Part shown: positions 26,770 through 34,382 of the stretch, piece by piece
How positions within the stretch are numbered: position 1 is the first letter of the stretch
Layout: each line of letters begins with the position of its first letter
DNA from: AP-15 sp963738185
GTDB lineage: Bacteria; Pseudomonadota; Alphaproteobacteria; ATCC43930; CGMCC-115725
Assembly (NCBI GenBank): GCA_963738185.1
Contig: CAVTVA010000003.1
Location: 992,001-1,056,000, forward strand
Reading direction: 5' to 3'
Length of the DNA: 64,000 nucleotides
Made by a program: the position numbers and the translations under genes
Notes under the pieces: model-generated
Told to the model about the DNA's origin: nothing
The model's database searches: none
What the model saw: only the letters and a program-made list of their open reading frames with translations

Positions 26770-27975
26770 ATGACCAAGCCCGTTCTGCCCGCCGACCTCG
26801 CCGATACCGTCTCGCCCGCCACGATCCTGGTGCGCGGCGGCGCCACCCGCACCGCGCATGACGAAACCTGCGAGGCATTGTTCATGACCTCCGGCTTTGT
26901 CTACGAGGACGCTGCTGCGGCCGAGGCGGCCTTTGCCAACGAAGGCTCGCGCTATGTCTATTCGCGCTATCGTAACCCGACCGTGGCGATGTTCGAGGAG
27001 CGGCTGCGGCTGATCGAAGGCGCCGAAGCGTGCCGGGCGACCGCCAGCGGCATGGCTGCGGTGTTCGCCGCGCTGGCGTGCCGGCTGCGCGCCGGCCAGC
27101 GGGTGGTGTCGAGCCGCGCCTTGTTCGGCTCGTGCCGCTACATCGTCGCCGATCTGTTGCCGCGCTGGGGCATCGAGACGGTGCTGGTCGACGGCCGCGA
27201 TCTCGGCGCCTGGGAAGAGGCGCTGGCCGGCGGCGCCGCGGCGGCGTTTTGCGAGAGCCCGTCGAACCCAGCGATGGAGATCGTCGATCTCGCCGCGGTG
27301 GCGCGGCTCACTCACCGCGCCGGCGGCCTCCTCGTTGTCGACAACGTCTTTGCCACGCCGCTCCTACAAAAGCCGTTGGCGCTGGGCGCCGATGTCGTCG
27401 TCTATTCGGCCACCAAGCACATCGACGGGCAGGGGCGCTCGCTCGGTGGCGCCATCCTCGCTTCGGAGAAATTTATCAAGGAGGATCTCGGCCAGTTCTA
27501 CCGGCACACCGGGCCGTCCTTGAGCCCGTTCAACGCCTGGCTGTTGCTGAAAGGCCTCGAAACCCTGGAGCTGCGGGTCGAGCGTCAATGCCGCACCGCC
27601 CTCGCGATCGCCCGCCATCTCGAAGCGCATCCCAAGATCACCCGGGTGCTCTATCCGGGGCTGCCGAGCCACCCGCAACACGAATTGGCGCGCCGCCAGA
27701 TGAAAGAAGGCGGCAGCCTGGTCTGTTTCGACATCGCCGGCGACAAAGATGCCTGCTTCCGGTTTCTCGATGCACTGCGCCTCGTTGACATCTCGAACAA
27801 TCTGGGCGACGCGAAAAGCATCGTCACCCACCCATCGACGACAACGCATTCGCGCCTGCCGCCCGAGGCGCGCGCCGAGCTCGGCATCGGCGACCAGCTG
27901 GTGCGGCTTTCGGTCGGGCTTGAAGGCGAGGCCGATCTCATCGCCGACCTGGATCGCGCGCTGGCGCAGGTTTAG
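26770..27975 (+). CDS. metZ: O-succinylhomoserine sulfhydrylase
   Basis: PLP enzyme that makes homocysteine directly from an acylated homoserine and sulfide; Cys/Met metabolism family, 401 residues. Seen: 'GATRTAHDETCEALF', 'YVYSRYRNPTVAMFE' with the tetramer Tyr/Arg, the PLP aspartate in 'LLVVDNVFATPLLQKPL', the Schiff-base Lys in 'YSATKHIDGQG' (about residue 216), and the C-terminal substrate Arg in 'QLVRLSVGLE'. ATG 26770 has GGAGAG 9-14 bases upstream. Controlled by the SAM-II element. The following cysI gene supplies sulfide, so the neighbourhood forms a sulfate-to-homocysteine unit. Confidence 0.94.
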   Translation: MTKPVLPADLADTVSPATILVRGGATRTAHDETCEALFMTSGFVYEDAAAAEAAFANEGSRYVYSRYRNPTVAMFEERLRLIEGAEACRATASGMAAVFAALACRLRAGQRVVSSRALFGSCRYIVADLLPRWGIETVLVDGRDLGAWEEALAGGAAAAFCESPSNPAMEIVDLAAVARLTHRAGGLLVVDNVFATPLLQKPLALGADVVVYSATKHIDGQGRSLGGAILASEKFIKEDLGQFYRHTGPSLSPFNAWLLLKGLETLELRVERQCRTALAIARHLEAHPKITRVLYPGLPSHPQHELARRQMKEGGSLVCFDIAGDKDACFRFLDALRLVDISNNLGDAKSIVTHPSTTTHSRLPPEARAELGIGDQLVRLSVGLEGEADLIADLDRALAQV

Positions 27976-28004
27976 GCGGTTTAATTATGTAGAATTAGAC
28001 CACA

Positions 28005-28033
28005 TTGACATGACAACATTGTTGTAATTATCT
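28005..28033 (+). promoter_or_regulatory. Sigma70-type promoter with embedded palindromic operator before cysI
   Basis: Perfect -35 TTGACA at 28005-28010 and a candidate -10 TTATCT at 28028-28033, spaced by 17 bases. Between them lies a perfect inverted repeat ACAACA-T-TGTTGT (28013-28025), a classic place for a repressor site. The stretch is clearly AT-rich against its surroundings. The regulator is not identified. Confidence 0.6.
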
Positions 28034-28083
28034 GAGCCACATCGTGGAGGCGGCATTTGCCGCCTCGGCCGGCAGGGGGCGAC

Positions 28084-29806
28084 ATGGCTCAGCTCGAAAA
28101 CATCTCGAAAGCCGAGGCGGTCAAGCAGCAGAGCCGCCAGCTGCGCGGCCATATTGGCCGCGACCTCGAGGATGTGGCGAACCCCTTCGACAAGGAGGGG
28201 TATTCGCTGCTCAAATTCCACGGCACCTATCAGGGCTATGACCGCGACAGCGCCACCGAGCGCAAGCAGCGCGGCGACGACAAGCACTGGCAGTTCATGG
28301 TGCGGGTGCGGATCCCGGGCGGCCGCCTCAAGGCCGACCAGTATCTCGCCCTCGACCGGATCGCCGAGCGCTGGGCCGACGGGACGCTTCGGATCACGAC
28401 GCGGCAGAGCATCCAATTCCATGGCGTCGTCAAATCCGGGCTCAAATCGGCGATCGGCGAGGTCAACGGCGCGCTGCTGACGACGTTGGCGGCCTGCGGC
28501 GATGTCGTGCGCACGGTGACGATCGGGCCGGCGCCGCTCCGCGATCCTGTCCACGCCCAGCTCGAAGCCGATGGCCGGCGGCTGGCGACCTACATGCTGC
28601 CGCGCACCCGCGCCTATCACGAAATCTGGGTCGATGGCGAGAAATGGCGCGAGGATTCCGGCGCTGGCGAGCCGCCCGACCCGCTTTATGGCGAGCGCTA
28701 CCTGCCGCGCAAGTTCAAGATCGGCCTCGCCGTGCCCGAGGACAACTCGATCGACGTGTTGACCAACGACCTGGCGATCGTGCCGTTATGGGCGGATGGC
28801 CGGCTCAGCGGCTACAATTTTCTGCTCGGCGGCAGCCACGGGATGACCCACAACAACCCGAAGACCTATCCGCGGCTCGCCACCGCGGTCGCCTTTATCG
28901 AGCCGGAAGATTTGCTCGATGCCGCGGCCGCCGTCGTGCGCCTGCACCGCGACTGGGGCGATCGCGCGCAACCGCCGCCATGCGCGGCTCAAATATGTGA
29001 TCGCCGAGAATGGCGAGGAGTGGGCGCGCGTCCGGCTCGAGGACGATCTCGGCAAGCGCCTTGAACCGTGCCGGCCGATGCCGCCCTTTGTGGTGCCCGA
29101 CCATCTCGGTTGGCACGAGCAGGGCGACGGCAAGCTTTTTCTCGGCATCCCGGTGGCGAGCGGCCGCATCCTCGATAATGAGCGTGCGCAGCTCCGAACT
29201 GCGCTCCGCCTGATCGTCGCCCGCTTCGGTGTTGACCCGATCCTGATGCCGAGCCAGGACATCCTGCTCAGCGAAGTCCGCGCCGAGGACCGGGATGCAA
29301 TTGCCGAGATCCTGCGTTGGCACGGCGTGCGCCTTGCCGAGGACCTGCTGCCGGCCGAGCGCTGGGCGCTCGCCTGCCCGGCCCTCCCGACCTGCGGCCT
29401 GGCCCTGACCGAGGCCGAGCGGGTGCGCGACGATATCGTCGGCGCGATCGGGGACCGGCTCGCTCATTACGGGCTCGAGCGCGAGCGGATCAGCATCCGC
29501 ATCACCGGCTGCCCCAATGGCTGCGCCCGGCCCTATACCGGCGATATCGGCATCGTCGGGCGCATGCCGGGGTATTATGCGCTCTTTGTCGGCGGCGATT
29601 TCGCAGGGACGCGGCAGAACTCGCTGATCGCCGACAAGGTGCCGCTGCGCGGGATCGGCGCGACGCTGGACCCGCTGTTCGCGCTCTATGCCGCCGATCG
29701 CGCCGCGGGCGAGGGGTTTGGCGATTTTTGCCACCGGATCGGTGTGCCGGCAGTGCAGCGGGTGCTGGCGGATCATGAGCAGGGGCGCCGCGATGCTGCC
29801 GATTAG
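28084..29806 (+). CDS. cysI: Sulfite reductase hemoprotein, CysI type (one +1 frameshift)
   Basis: Siroheme and 4Fe-4S enzyme reducing sulfite to sulfide, about 573 residues after repair. Seen: two ferredoxin-like half-domains with 'QFMVRVRIPGGRLKADQYLA' and 'LRITTRQSIQFHGV', then the cluster cysteines 'CPALPTC' (C-x5-C) and 'TGCPNGCARPY' (C-x3-C), ending 'AGEGFGDFCHRIGVP' as in CysI. One extra base near 28966-28969 separates 'HRDWGDRA' from 'NRRHARLKYVIAENGEEW'. ATG start. It overlaps the siroheme synthase gene, which makes its cofactor. A nitrite reductase role is less likely from the C-terminal CysI features. Confidence 0.92.
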
Positions 29807-30398
29807 CGTCGATCTGGCGCAAATCCGGGTGATCCTGGTCGGTGATGGCGATGCGGCGCAGCGGCGCTTGAGACTGCTCGACGAGGCCGGCCCGGGTGAG
29901 CTCGAAATTTATGCTCCGGCGCCCGGCCCGGCGCTCGCCGAGGCTGCGGGAGCGCGGCTGCGCCGCCGGTTGCCGCGACGCGCCGAGGTCAGTGCCGCGC
30001 AGCTGATGTTTATCGCCGGCGTCGCCGATCCGGCTGCGGCCGAAATCAGCCGGATGGCGAGGACCGCCCGCGTGCTGGTCAATGTCGAGGACGATGTTCG
30101 ACGCAGCGATTTTCATTCGGCCGCGGTGATCCGACGCGGCGACCTGAGCGTGGCGATTTCGACCAACGCCAGGAGCCCGGGGCTCGCGGCGCTGATGCGG
30201 CGGGTGCTGGAGCAGCGGATCGGCCCCGAATGGGAGCTCCATCTTGACGAGATCGCAGGATTGCGGGCGGGTTGGCGCGAGGCCGGCGCCGATCCGACGA
30301 CGATCGGCCGGTGGACGCAGGAATGGGTGGATCGCCGCGGCTGGCTCGCCGCGCCGCCGCCCGAGGCTTCCCAACCGCGGTTCCGCCCGATAGCCTGA
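29793..30398 (+). CDS. Siroheme synthase N-terminal domain protein (precorrin-2 dehydrogenase/ferrochelatase)
   Basis: Stand-alone equivalent of the CysG N-terminal half, 201 residues: NAD-dependent oxidation of precorrin-2 to sirohydrochlorin and probably iron insertion to give siroheme. Seen: 'IRVILVGDGDAAQRRLRLL' Rossmann start, 'VLVNVEDDVRRSDFHSAAVIRRGDLSVAISTNARSPGLA', of which 'SDFHSAAVIRRGDL' and 'ISTNARSPGLA' are the family blocks. The first contains the region of the catalytic Asp. It overlaps the cysI end by 14 bases from ATG 29793; ATG 29775 is an alternative. Coupling with cysI fits delivery of siroheme. Confidence 0.88.
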   Translation: MLPISVDLAQIRVILVGDGDAAQRRLRLLDEAGPGELEIYAPAPGPALAEAAGARLRRRLPRRAEVSAAQLMFIAGVADPAAAEISRMARTARVLVNVEDDVRRSDFHSAAVIRRGDLSVAISTNARSPGLAALMRRVLEQRIGPEWELHLDEIAGLRAGWREAGADPTTIGRWTQEWVDRRGWLAAPPPEASQPRFRPIA

Positions 30399-30428
30399 GC
30401 GCTATTCGGTTTGCTTGGAGGATCGGGA

Positions 30429-31280
30429 ATGGCGGTCATCGCGATTATCGCGCAAGGGATGATGGGGGCCGGGGTCGGCCGGCGGCTGCACGAAAGCGGC
30501 GCCGAAATCCGCACCCTGCTGTCCGGCCGCAGCGCCGCCAGCGCCGAGCGCGCGCGGAGCGCGGGCATGGCGCCGGCGGCCGACGAGCATGCGCTGCTCG
30601 CAGGCGCCGACTTCTTTCTGTCGATCCTGCCGCCGGCCGAGGCCGAGCCGCTGGCGCGACGCCTGGCGCCGGCGCTGAAAGCGCTCGACCGCAAGCCCGT
30701 CTATGTTGATTGCAACGCGGTCAGCCCGCAAAGCGCCATCCGGATCGGCAAGATTTTGGCACCCACCGGCGCCGATTTTGTCGATGCCGGGATCATCGGC
30801 GGGCCGCCGCGGCCGAACTACAGCCCGACGATCTACGCCTCGGGCCCGACGGCAGGGCATACCGCGGTGCTGCGCGATTGGGGGATCGATTGGCGCGTCA
30901 TCGACGGGCCGGTCGGCGCCGCCTCAGCATTGAAGATGTCCTATGCCGGGATCACCAAGGGCACGACCGCGATCGCCTCGGCGATGCTCTTGGGTGCGGC
31001 GCGCTTTGGCTGCGGCGAGGCGCTGATCGCCGAATTGACCGAGAGCCAACCCGAAATGCTCGCCCGCTTCCGCGACAATATTCCGCGCATGTACGACAAA
31101 GCCTATCGCTGGGTCGCCGAGATGCAGGAGATCTCCGATTTTCTCGAGCAGAGTCCGCCCTCGCGCGACATCTACGCCGCGGTCGCCCGGCTCTATGACG
31201 ATCTAGCGAGCGCCTATGACGAGAAGGAACCTGGCGCTGACAATGCGATCAAGCTGCTCGACCGCGTCTTGGGCCGTTAG
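30429..31280 (+). CDS. NAD(P)-dependent oxidoreductase, 6PGDH-like with DUF1932 C-domain
   Basis: Beta-hydroxyacid-dehydrogenase-like protein of 283 residues. Seen: N-terminal dinucleotide fold 'VIAIIAQGMMGAGVGRRL' (an AQGMMG variant of the usual G-x-G-x-x-G), 'DFFLSILPPAEAEPLARRL', 'VDAGIIGGPPRP', and the central helix 'ALKMSYAGITKGTTAIASAM' with the usual Lys. The C-terminal 100 residues match the DUF1932 type helical domain. A strong GGAGG lies 8 bases before the ATG. It lies 30 bases after the siroheme gene and may share its transcript. Substrate unknown. Confidence 0.82.
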   Translation: MAVIAIIAQGMMGAGVGRRLHESGAEIRTLLSGRSAASAERARSAGMAPAADEHALLAGADFFLSILPPAEAEPLARRLAPALKALDRKPVYVDCNAVSPQSAIRIGKILAPTGADFVDAGIIGGPPRPNYSPTIYASGPTAGHTAVLRDWGIDWRVIDGPVGAASALKMSYAGITKGTTAIASAMLLGAARFGCGEALIAELTESQPEMLARFRDNIPRMYDKAYRWVAEMQEISDFLEQSPPSRDIYAAVARLYDDLASAYDEKEPGADNAIKLLDRVLGR

Positions 31281-31298
31281 GAAGGGTTGGCGGGTCTC

Positions 31299-31340
31299 CT
31301 CCCTCGCCCCGCTTGCGGGGAGAGGGCCGGGGTGAGGGGC
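31299..31340. repeat. Left copy of inverted repeat bracketing the DUF559 gene
   Basis: 42-base element built from 'CCCTCGCCCCGC', a 'TTGCGGGGAGAGGG' part and 'GGTGAGGGGC'. Its reverse complement matches the right copy at 31689-31732 except for a few bases at the hairpin loop and one transition. It ends at the first base of the DUF559 stop codon. Confidence 0.8.
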
Positions 31341-31684
31341 TACCGCTGGAGATGCATCAGTAGCGCTTGCAAGACGCCGTCGATGTTATCGGCGATGTCG
31401 TTGTTCCAGAAGCGGACCACGCGGTAGCCGAGAGTCGCAAGTTCCGCGTCGCGATGCCGATCGCTGCTGCTTTCGGCATGCTGTCCACCGTCCACTTCGA
31501 CAACTAGCCGCCGCTCACGGCAGACGAAATCTGCAAGATAGCGGCCGATCGGCTCCTGGCGCACGAATTTAAAGCCGCCGAGTTGCCGCGAGCGTAGCCT
31601 GGACCATAGCAAGGCTTCGGCTCCTGTTGACGCTCGTCGCAGCGACCGGGCCCGTCCGGCAGTCCTTTCGTCTTTTCCACGCAC
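31340..31684 (-). CDS. DUF559 domain protein (Vsr/PD-(D/E)XK-like endonuclease fold)
   Basis: Small protein of 114 residues with the DUF559 pattern of the very-short-patch-repair-like nuclease fold. Seen: 'STGAEALLWSRLRSRQLGGFKFVRQEPIG', in which 'AEALLWSRLRSRQLGG' is the family entry, then 'YLADFVCRERRLVVEVDGGQH' with the D...E-x-D catalytic-type residues ('ADFVC' and 'VEVDGGQH'), and 'ELATLGYRVVRFWNNDI'. GTG start. Both ends abut copies of one inverted repeat, suggesting that gene and repeats move or are maintained as a unit (inference). Biological role unknown. Confidence 0.85.
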   Translation of the reverse strand: MRGKDERTAGRARSLRRASTGAEALLWSRLRSRQLGGFKFVRQEPIGRYLADFVCRERRLVVEVDGGQHAESSSDRHRDAELATLGYRVVRFWNNDIADNIDGVLQALLMHLQR

Positions 31685-31688
31685 CTCA

Positions 31689-31732
31689 GCCCCTCACCCC
31701 GACCCTCTCCCCGCATCGCGGGGCGAGGGAGG
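31689..31732. repeat. Right copy of inverted repeat bracketing the DUF559 gene
   Basis: 'GCCCCTCACCCC' and 'CCCTCTCCCCGC' followed by the small stem CCCCGC-atc-GCGGGG and 'CGAGGGAG'. It starts 5 bases beyond the GTG of the DUF559 gene and is inverted with respect to the left copy. Confidence 0.8.
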
Positions 31733-31743
31733 TCCGGTCGCCG

Positions 31744-32628
31744 CTACTCTCCGGCAACCTGGTGCTGTGCCAAGTGCTCGAGGACGCGCACCAGGCCGGA
31801 ATGGTCCCAGCCCTTGCCGCCCAATGCCGCGGCGGCGTTGAACAATTCCTGCGTCGTCGCGGTGTTGGGCAGCGACATGCTCAGCGCGCGCGCGCCCTGC
31901 AGTGCGAGGTTCAGATCCTTCTGGTGCAATTCGATGCGGAAGCCCGGCTCGAAGCTGCGCTTGATCATGCGCTCGCCATGCAGCTCGAGGATGCGCGAGG
32001 AGGCGAACCCTCCCATCAGCGCCTGCCGCACCTTGGCCGGATCGGCGCCGGCCTTCGACGCGAACAGCAAGGCCTCGCCGACCGCCTCGATGGTCAGCGC
32101 GACGATGATCTGGTTGGCGACCTTGGTCGTCTGCCCGGCGCCGACCTCGCCGACCAAGGTGATGTTTTTGCCCATCAGGTCGAACAGCGGCTTCACCTTG
32201 GCGAAATCGGTCTCCGAGCCGCCGACCATGATCGTCAGCGAGGCCGCCTTGGCGCCGACCTCGCCGCCCGAGACCGGCGCATCGACGTAGCCGCAGCCTT
32301 TTTTGGCGATCGCGGCGGCGAATTCCTTGGTCTCGATCGGCGAGATCGAGCTCATATCGACGACGGTCTTGCCCGCCGACAGCCCCTCGGCGACGCCATC
32401 CGGATCGAACAGCACGCTCTTTACATCGGGCGTGTCCGGCACCATCAGGATCACGATCTCCGAACGCTGGGCGATCTCCTTCAATGTGTCGCAGACCGTC
32501 GCCCCGGCCTCGCGCACCTCCGCCGGCAGCCGGCGCTTGCCATAGACGAACAGCTCGTGCCCGCCCTTGATCAGGTTCAGCGCCATCGGCTGGCCCATGA
32601 TCCCGAGCCCGACAAAACCGATCTTCAT
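31744..32628 (-). CDS. 2-hydroxy-3-oxopropionate reductase (tartronate semialdehyde reductase) type
   Basis: Beta-hydroxyacid dehydrogenase, 294 residues. It probably reduces tartronate semialdehyde to glycerate with NADH, as GarR/GlxR do. Seen: 'IGFVGLGIMGQPMALNLIKGGH' with the G-x-G-x-x-G NAD site, 'VVDMSSISPIETKEFA', the substrate-binding 'YVDAPVSGGEVGA', the catalytic Lys block 'GAGQTTKVANQIIVALTI', and the C-terminal 'FRIELHQKDLNLAL'. A very strong GAGGAGGGG ribosome site precedes the ATG by 3 bases. No glyoxylate carboligase is nearby, so the pathway assignment is tentative within the family. Confidence 0.88.
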   Translation of the reverse strand: MKIGFVGLGIMGQPMALNLIKGGHELFVYGKRRLPAEVREAGATVCDTLKEIAQRSEIVILMVPDTPDVKSVLFDPDGVAEGLSAGKTVVDMSSISPIETKEFAAAIAKKGCGYVDAPVSGGEVGAKAASLTIMVGGSETDFAKVKPLFDLMGKNITLVGEVGAGQTTKVANQIIVALTIEAVGEALLFASKAGADPAKVRQALMGGFASSRILELHGERMIKRSFEPGFRIELHQKDLNLALQGARALSMSLPNTATTQELFNAAAALGGKGWDHSGLVRVLEHLAQHQVAGE

Positions 32629-32801
32629 GACCCCTCCTCGATAGGCTGATTTACCGATGCCGCCACAGTGCTACGGTTTTGGCCAAAGCCTCAAGCCGCA
32701 CCGACATCCTAATTTCTGACGCCGCGACTTGCCGTCCGGCTGGGCCGACGGCGCCGATGTCGCTACACTCCAGCACCGCGATGGAGCCTAATGAGGTGCT
32801 G

Positions 32802-33098
32802 ATGACGGATCGGCTGACGCTCGCACACGCATTGGAGAATGGAGGCATCTCCAGAGATGCTGCGGAGCACATCGCGACCGAGATCTTCGACGCGATCCAC
32901 GACAATGTCGCGACCAAAACAGATCTGCGCGAGATGGAGACCCGGCTTCAAGAGAACATCGATGCGGTGCGCGCCGATCTGCGGATCGAGATCGAACGGG
33001 TGCGGTCGGAACTGATCCGATGGGTGGTCGGAATCGGTTTTGCGCAGGTTGCGACGATTATCGCGGTGTTGAAGCTGGCCCCCGGCGGACATCCGTAA
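32802..33098 (+). CDS. Small coiled-coil protein with C-terminal membrane anchor (DUF1640-like)
   Basis: Protein of 98 residues. Seen: N-terminal helix 'LTLAHALENGGISRDAAEHIATEIF', a coiled coil 'TKTDLREMETRLQENIDAVRADL' with regular leucine and charged heptads, and one hydrophobic segment near the C-terminus ('WVVGIGFAQVATIIAVL'). This layout matches small DUF1640-type proteins common in proteobacteria, of unknown function. The start is ATG 32802; ATG 32781 is an in-frame alternative. Its last 41 bases overlap the 3' end of the convergent CobW-like gene. Confidence 0.7.
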   Translation: MTDRLTLAHALENGGISRDAAEHIATEIFDAIHDNVATKTDLREMETRLQENIDAVRADLRIEIERVRSELIRWVVGIGFAQVATIIAVLKLAPGGHP

Positions 33099-34101
33099 CC
33101 TCACCCACTCCGGGGCGCCATAGAACAGGAACGGCGAAGGCGAAATGCGCGAGGATTTCCGCGCTGTCGATGTCGTGGACCACAAAGACAAGGCGGCTGC
33201 GGCTGCCCCGGTCATCGGCCGGCCAGTCCGCCGGCCAGCCGTCGAGCCATTCCGGCGCGAACATTGCGTGCTGCGCGGCCTGGACCACCGCCGGGCGCTC
33301 CGGCCGGTCGGCAAAGCGCACGATCCCCTTGACCCGCAACAGATCGTTGCCGCGCGTGCGGGCAAGCCCGCCCAAGGCACGGGCGAAGTCGAGACGGCTG
33401 AACTCGCCCCCGAGGCTGATCGTAAAGGCGCTGATCCCATGGGTGTGGGCAGCGTGCGGCTCGCTGGGCAACAGCGCCGGCGCGGGGCGGCTGGCGCGGT
33501 CGAACAGCACGGCGCCGGGGTCGTCGGCCTCGGCCGCCAAAATCCGCGAGGCGCGGTCGTTGAGCCGATCGAGCCGGCGCATCAGCGCGGGCGCAGGTGG
33601 GGCGAGGTCGGTCTTGCTGATCACCAGCCGGTCGGCGAGTGCCGCCTGCCGCGCCGCCTCGGCGAAGCGGTCGAGGGTGTCGGCGCCGGCGACCGCATCG
33701 ACCAGGGTGACGACCCCGGCCAGATGCAAAGAGTGGTCGAGCATCGGCTCGGCGCCCAGGGTGTAGAGGATCGGCGCTGGATCGGCCAAGCCGGTGGTTT
33801 CGACGACAATGCGGCGGAACGGGCGGATCTCGCCCAACGCGCGCCGGTCGAGCAGATTGCGCAAGGTGCGTGCCAGATCCTCGCGCACGGCGCAGCACAG
33901 GCAGCCGCCCGGCAATTCGACGATATCGCCCTCGACGAAATCCACGAGGTGGTGATCCACCGCGATCTCGCCAATCTCGTTGATCACGACCGCGGTGTCG
34001 GCGAGCGTCGGCGAAGCCAGGGCGCGGCGCAGCAAGGTCGTCTTGCCGCTGCCGAGAAACCCGGTCAGCACCGTAATCGGCAGGGTTTCCGGTCCGGACA
34101 T
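33058..34101 (-). CDS. CobW/COG0523 family metal-chaperone GTPase
   Basis: G3E GTPase of 347 residues. Seen: Walker A 'GFLGSGKTTLLRRAL' near the N-terminus, the metal-binding C-x-C-C in 'ELPGGCLCCAVREDLA', Walker B-like 'IVVETTGLADPAPIL', the guanine-specificity 'VISKTDLA', a His-containing 'PHAAHTHGISAF' stretch, and the C-terminal CobW_C domain ('LLRVKGIVRFADRPER'). Relatives deliver cobalt, zinc or iron to enzymes. No Zur site or cobalamin gene is visible nearby, so the metal is not assigned. Convergent and overlapping with the coiled-coil gene. Confidence 0.9.
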   Translation of the reverse strand: MSGPETLPITVLTGFLGSGKTTLLRRALASPTLADTAVVINEIGEIAVDHHLVDFVEGDIVELPGGCLCCAVREDLARTLRNLLDRRALGEIRPFRRIVVETTGLADPAPILYTLGAEPMLDHSLHLAGVVTLVDAVAGADTLDRFAEAARQAALADRLVISKTDLAPPAPALMRRLDRLNDRASRILAAEADDPGAVLFDRASRPAPALLPSEPHAAHTHGISAFTISLGGEFSRLDFARALGGLARTRGNDLLRVKGIVRFADRPERPAVVQAAQHAMFAPEWLDGWPADWPADDRGSRSRLVFVVHDIDSAEILAHFAFAVPVLWRPGVGEVTDVRRGPASTPR

Positions 34102-34382
34102 CTCGTAACCAGCTTGGCGCCTGGGGTTATGCTGGAGCGGCGCGTAATACCCGTCAAGAGCGGCGTCGTAGCGTCAAAAGGGGCGAGTTCGCGACGCGTT
34201 ATGCGACTTATGCGGCGTCGGCTTCACACAGCCTGACCCAGACCGAAACGGATCTCGCGACGATTAAAAGGAGCGGTTTGCGCGGCTCGGATCAGTGCGG
34301 ATCGGGGGCAGGGACAAGTAGGCTTTAACGGAACCTTCATCGCTTGGCCGCCAAACTCGGGGGAATGGCGGAGCCCGCAGCG

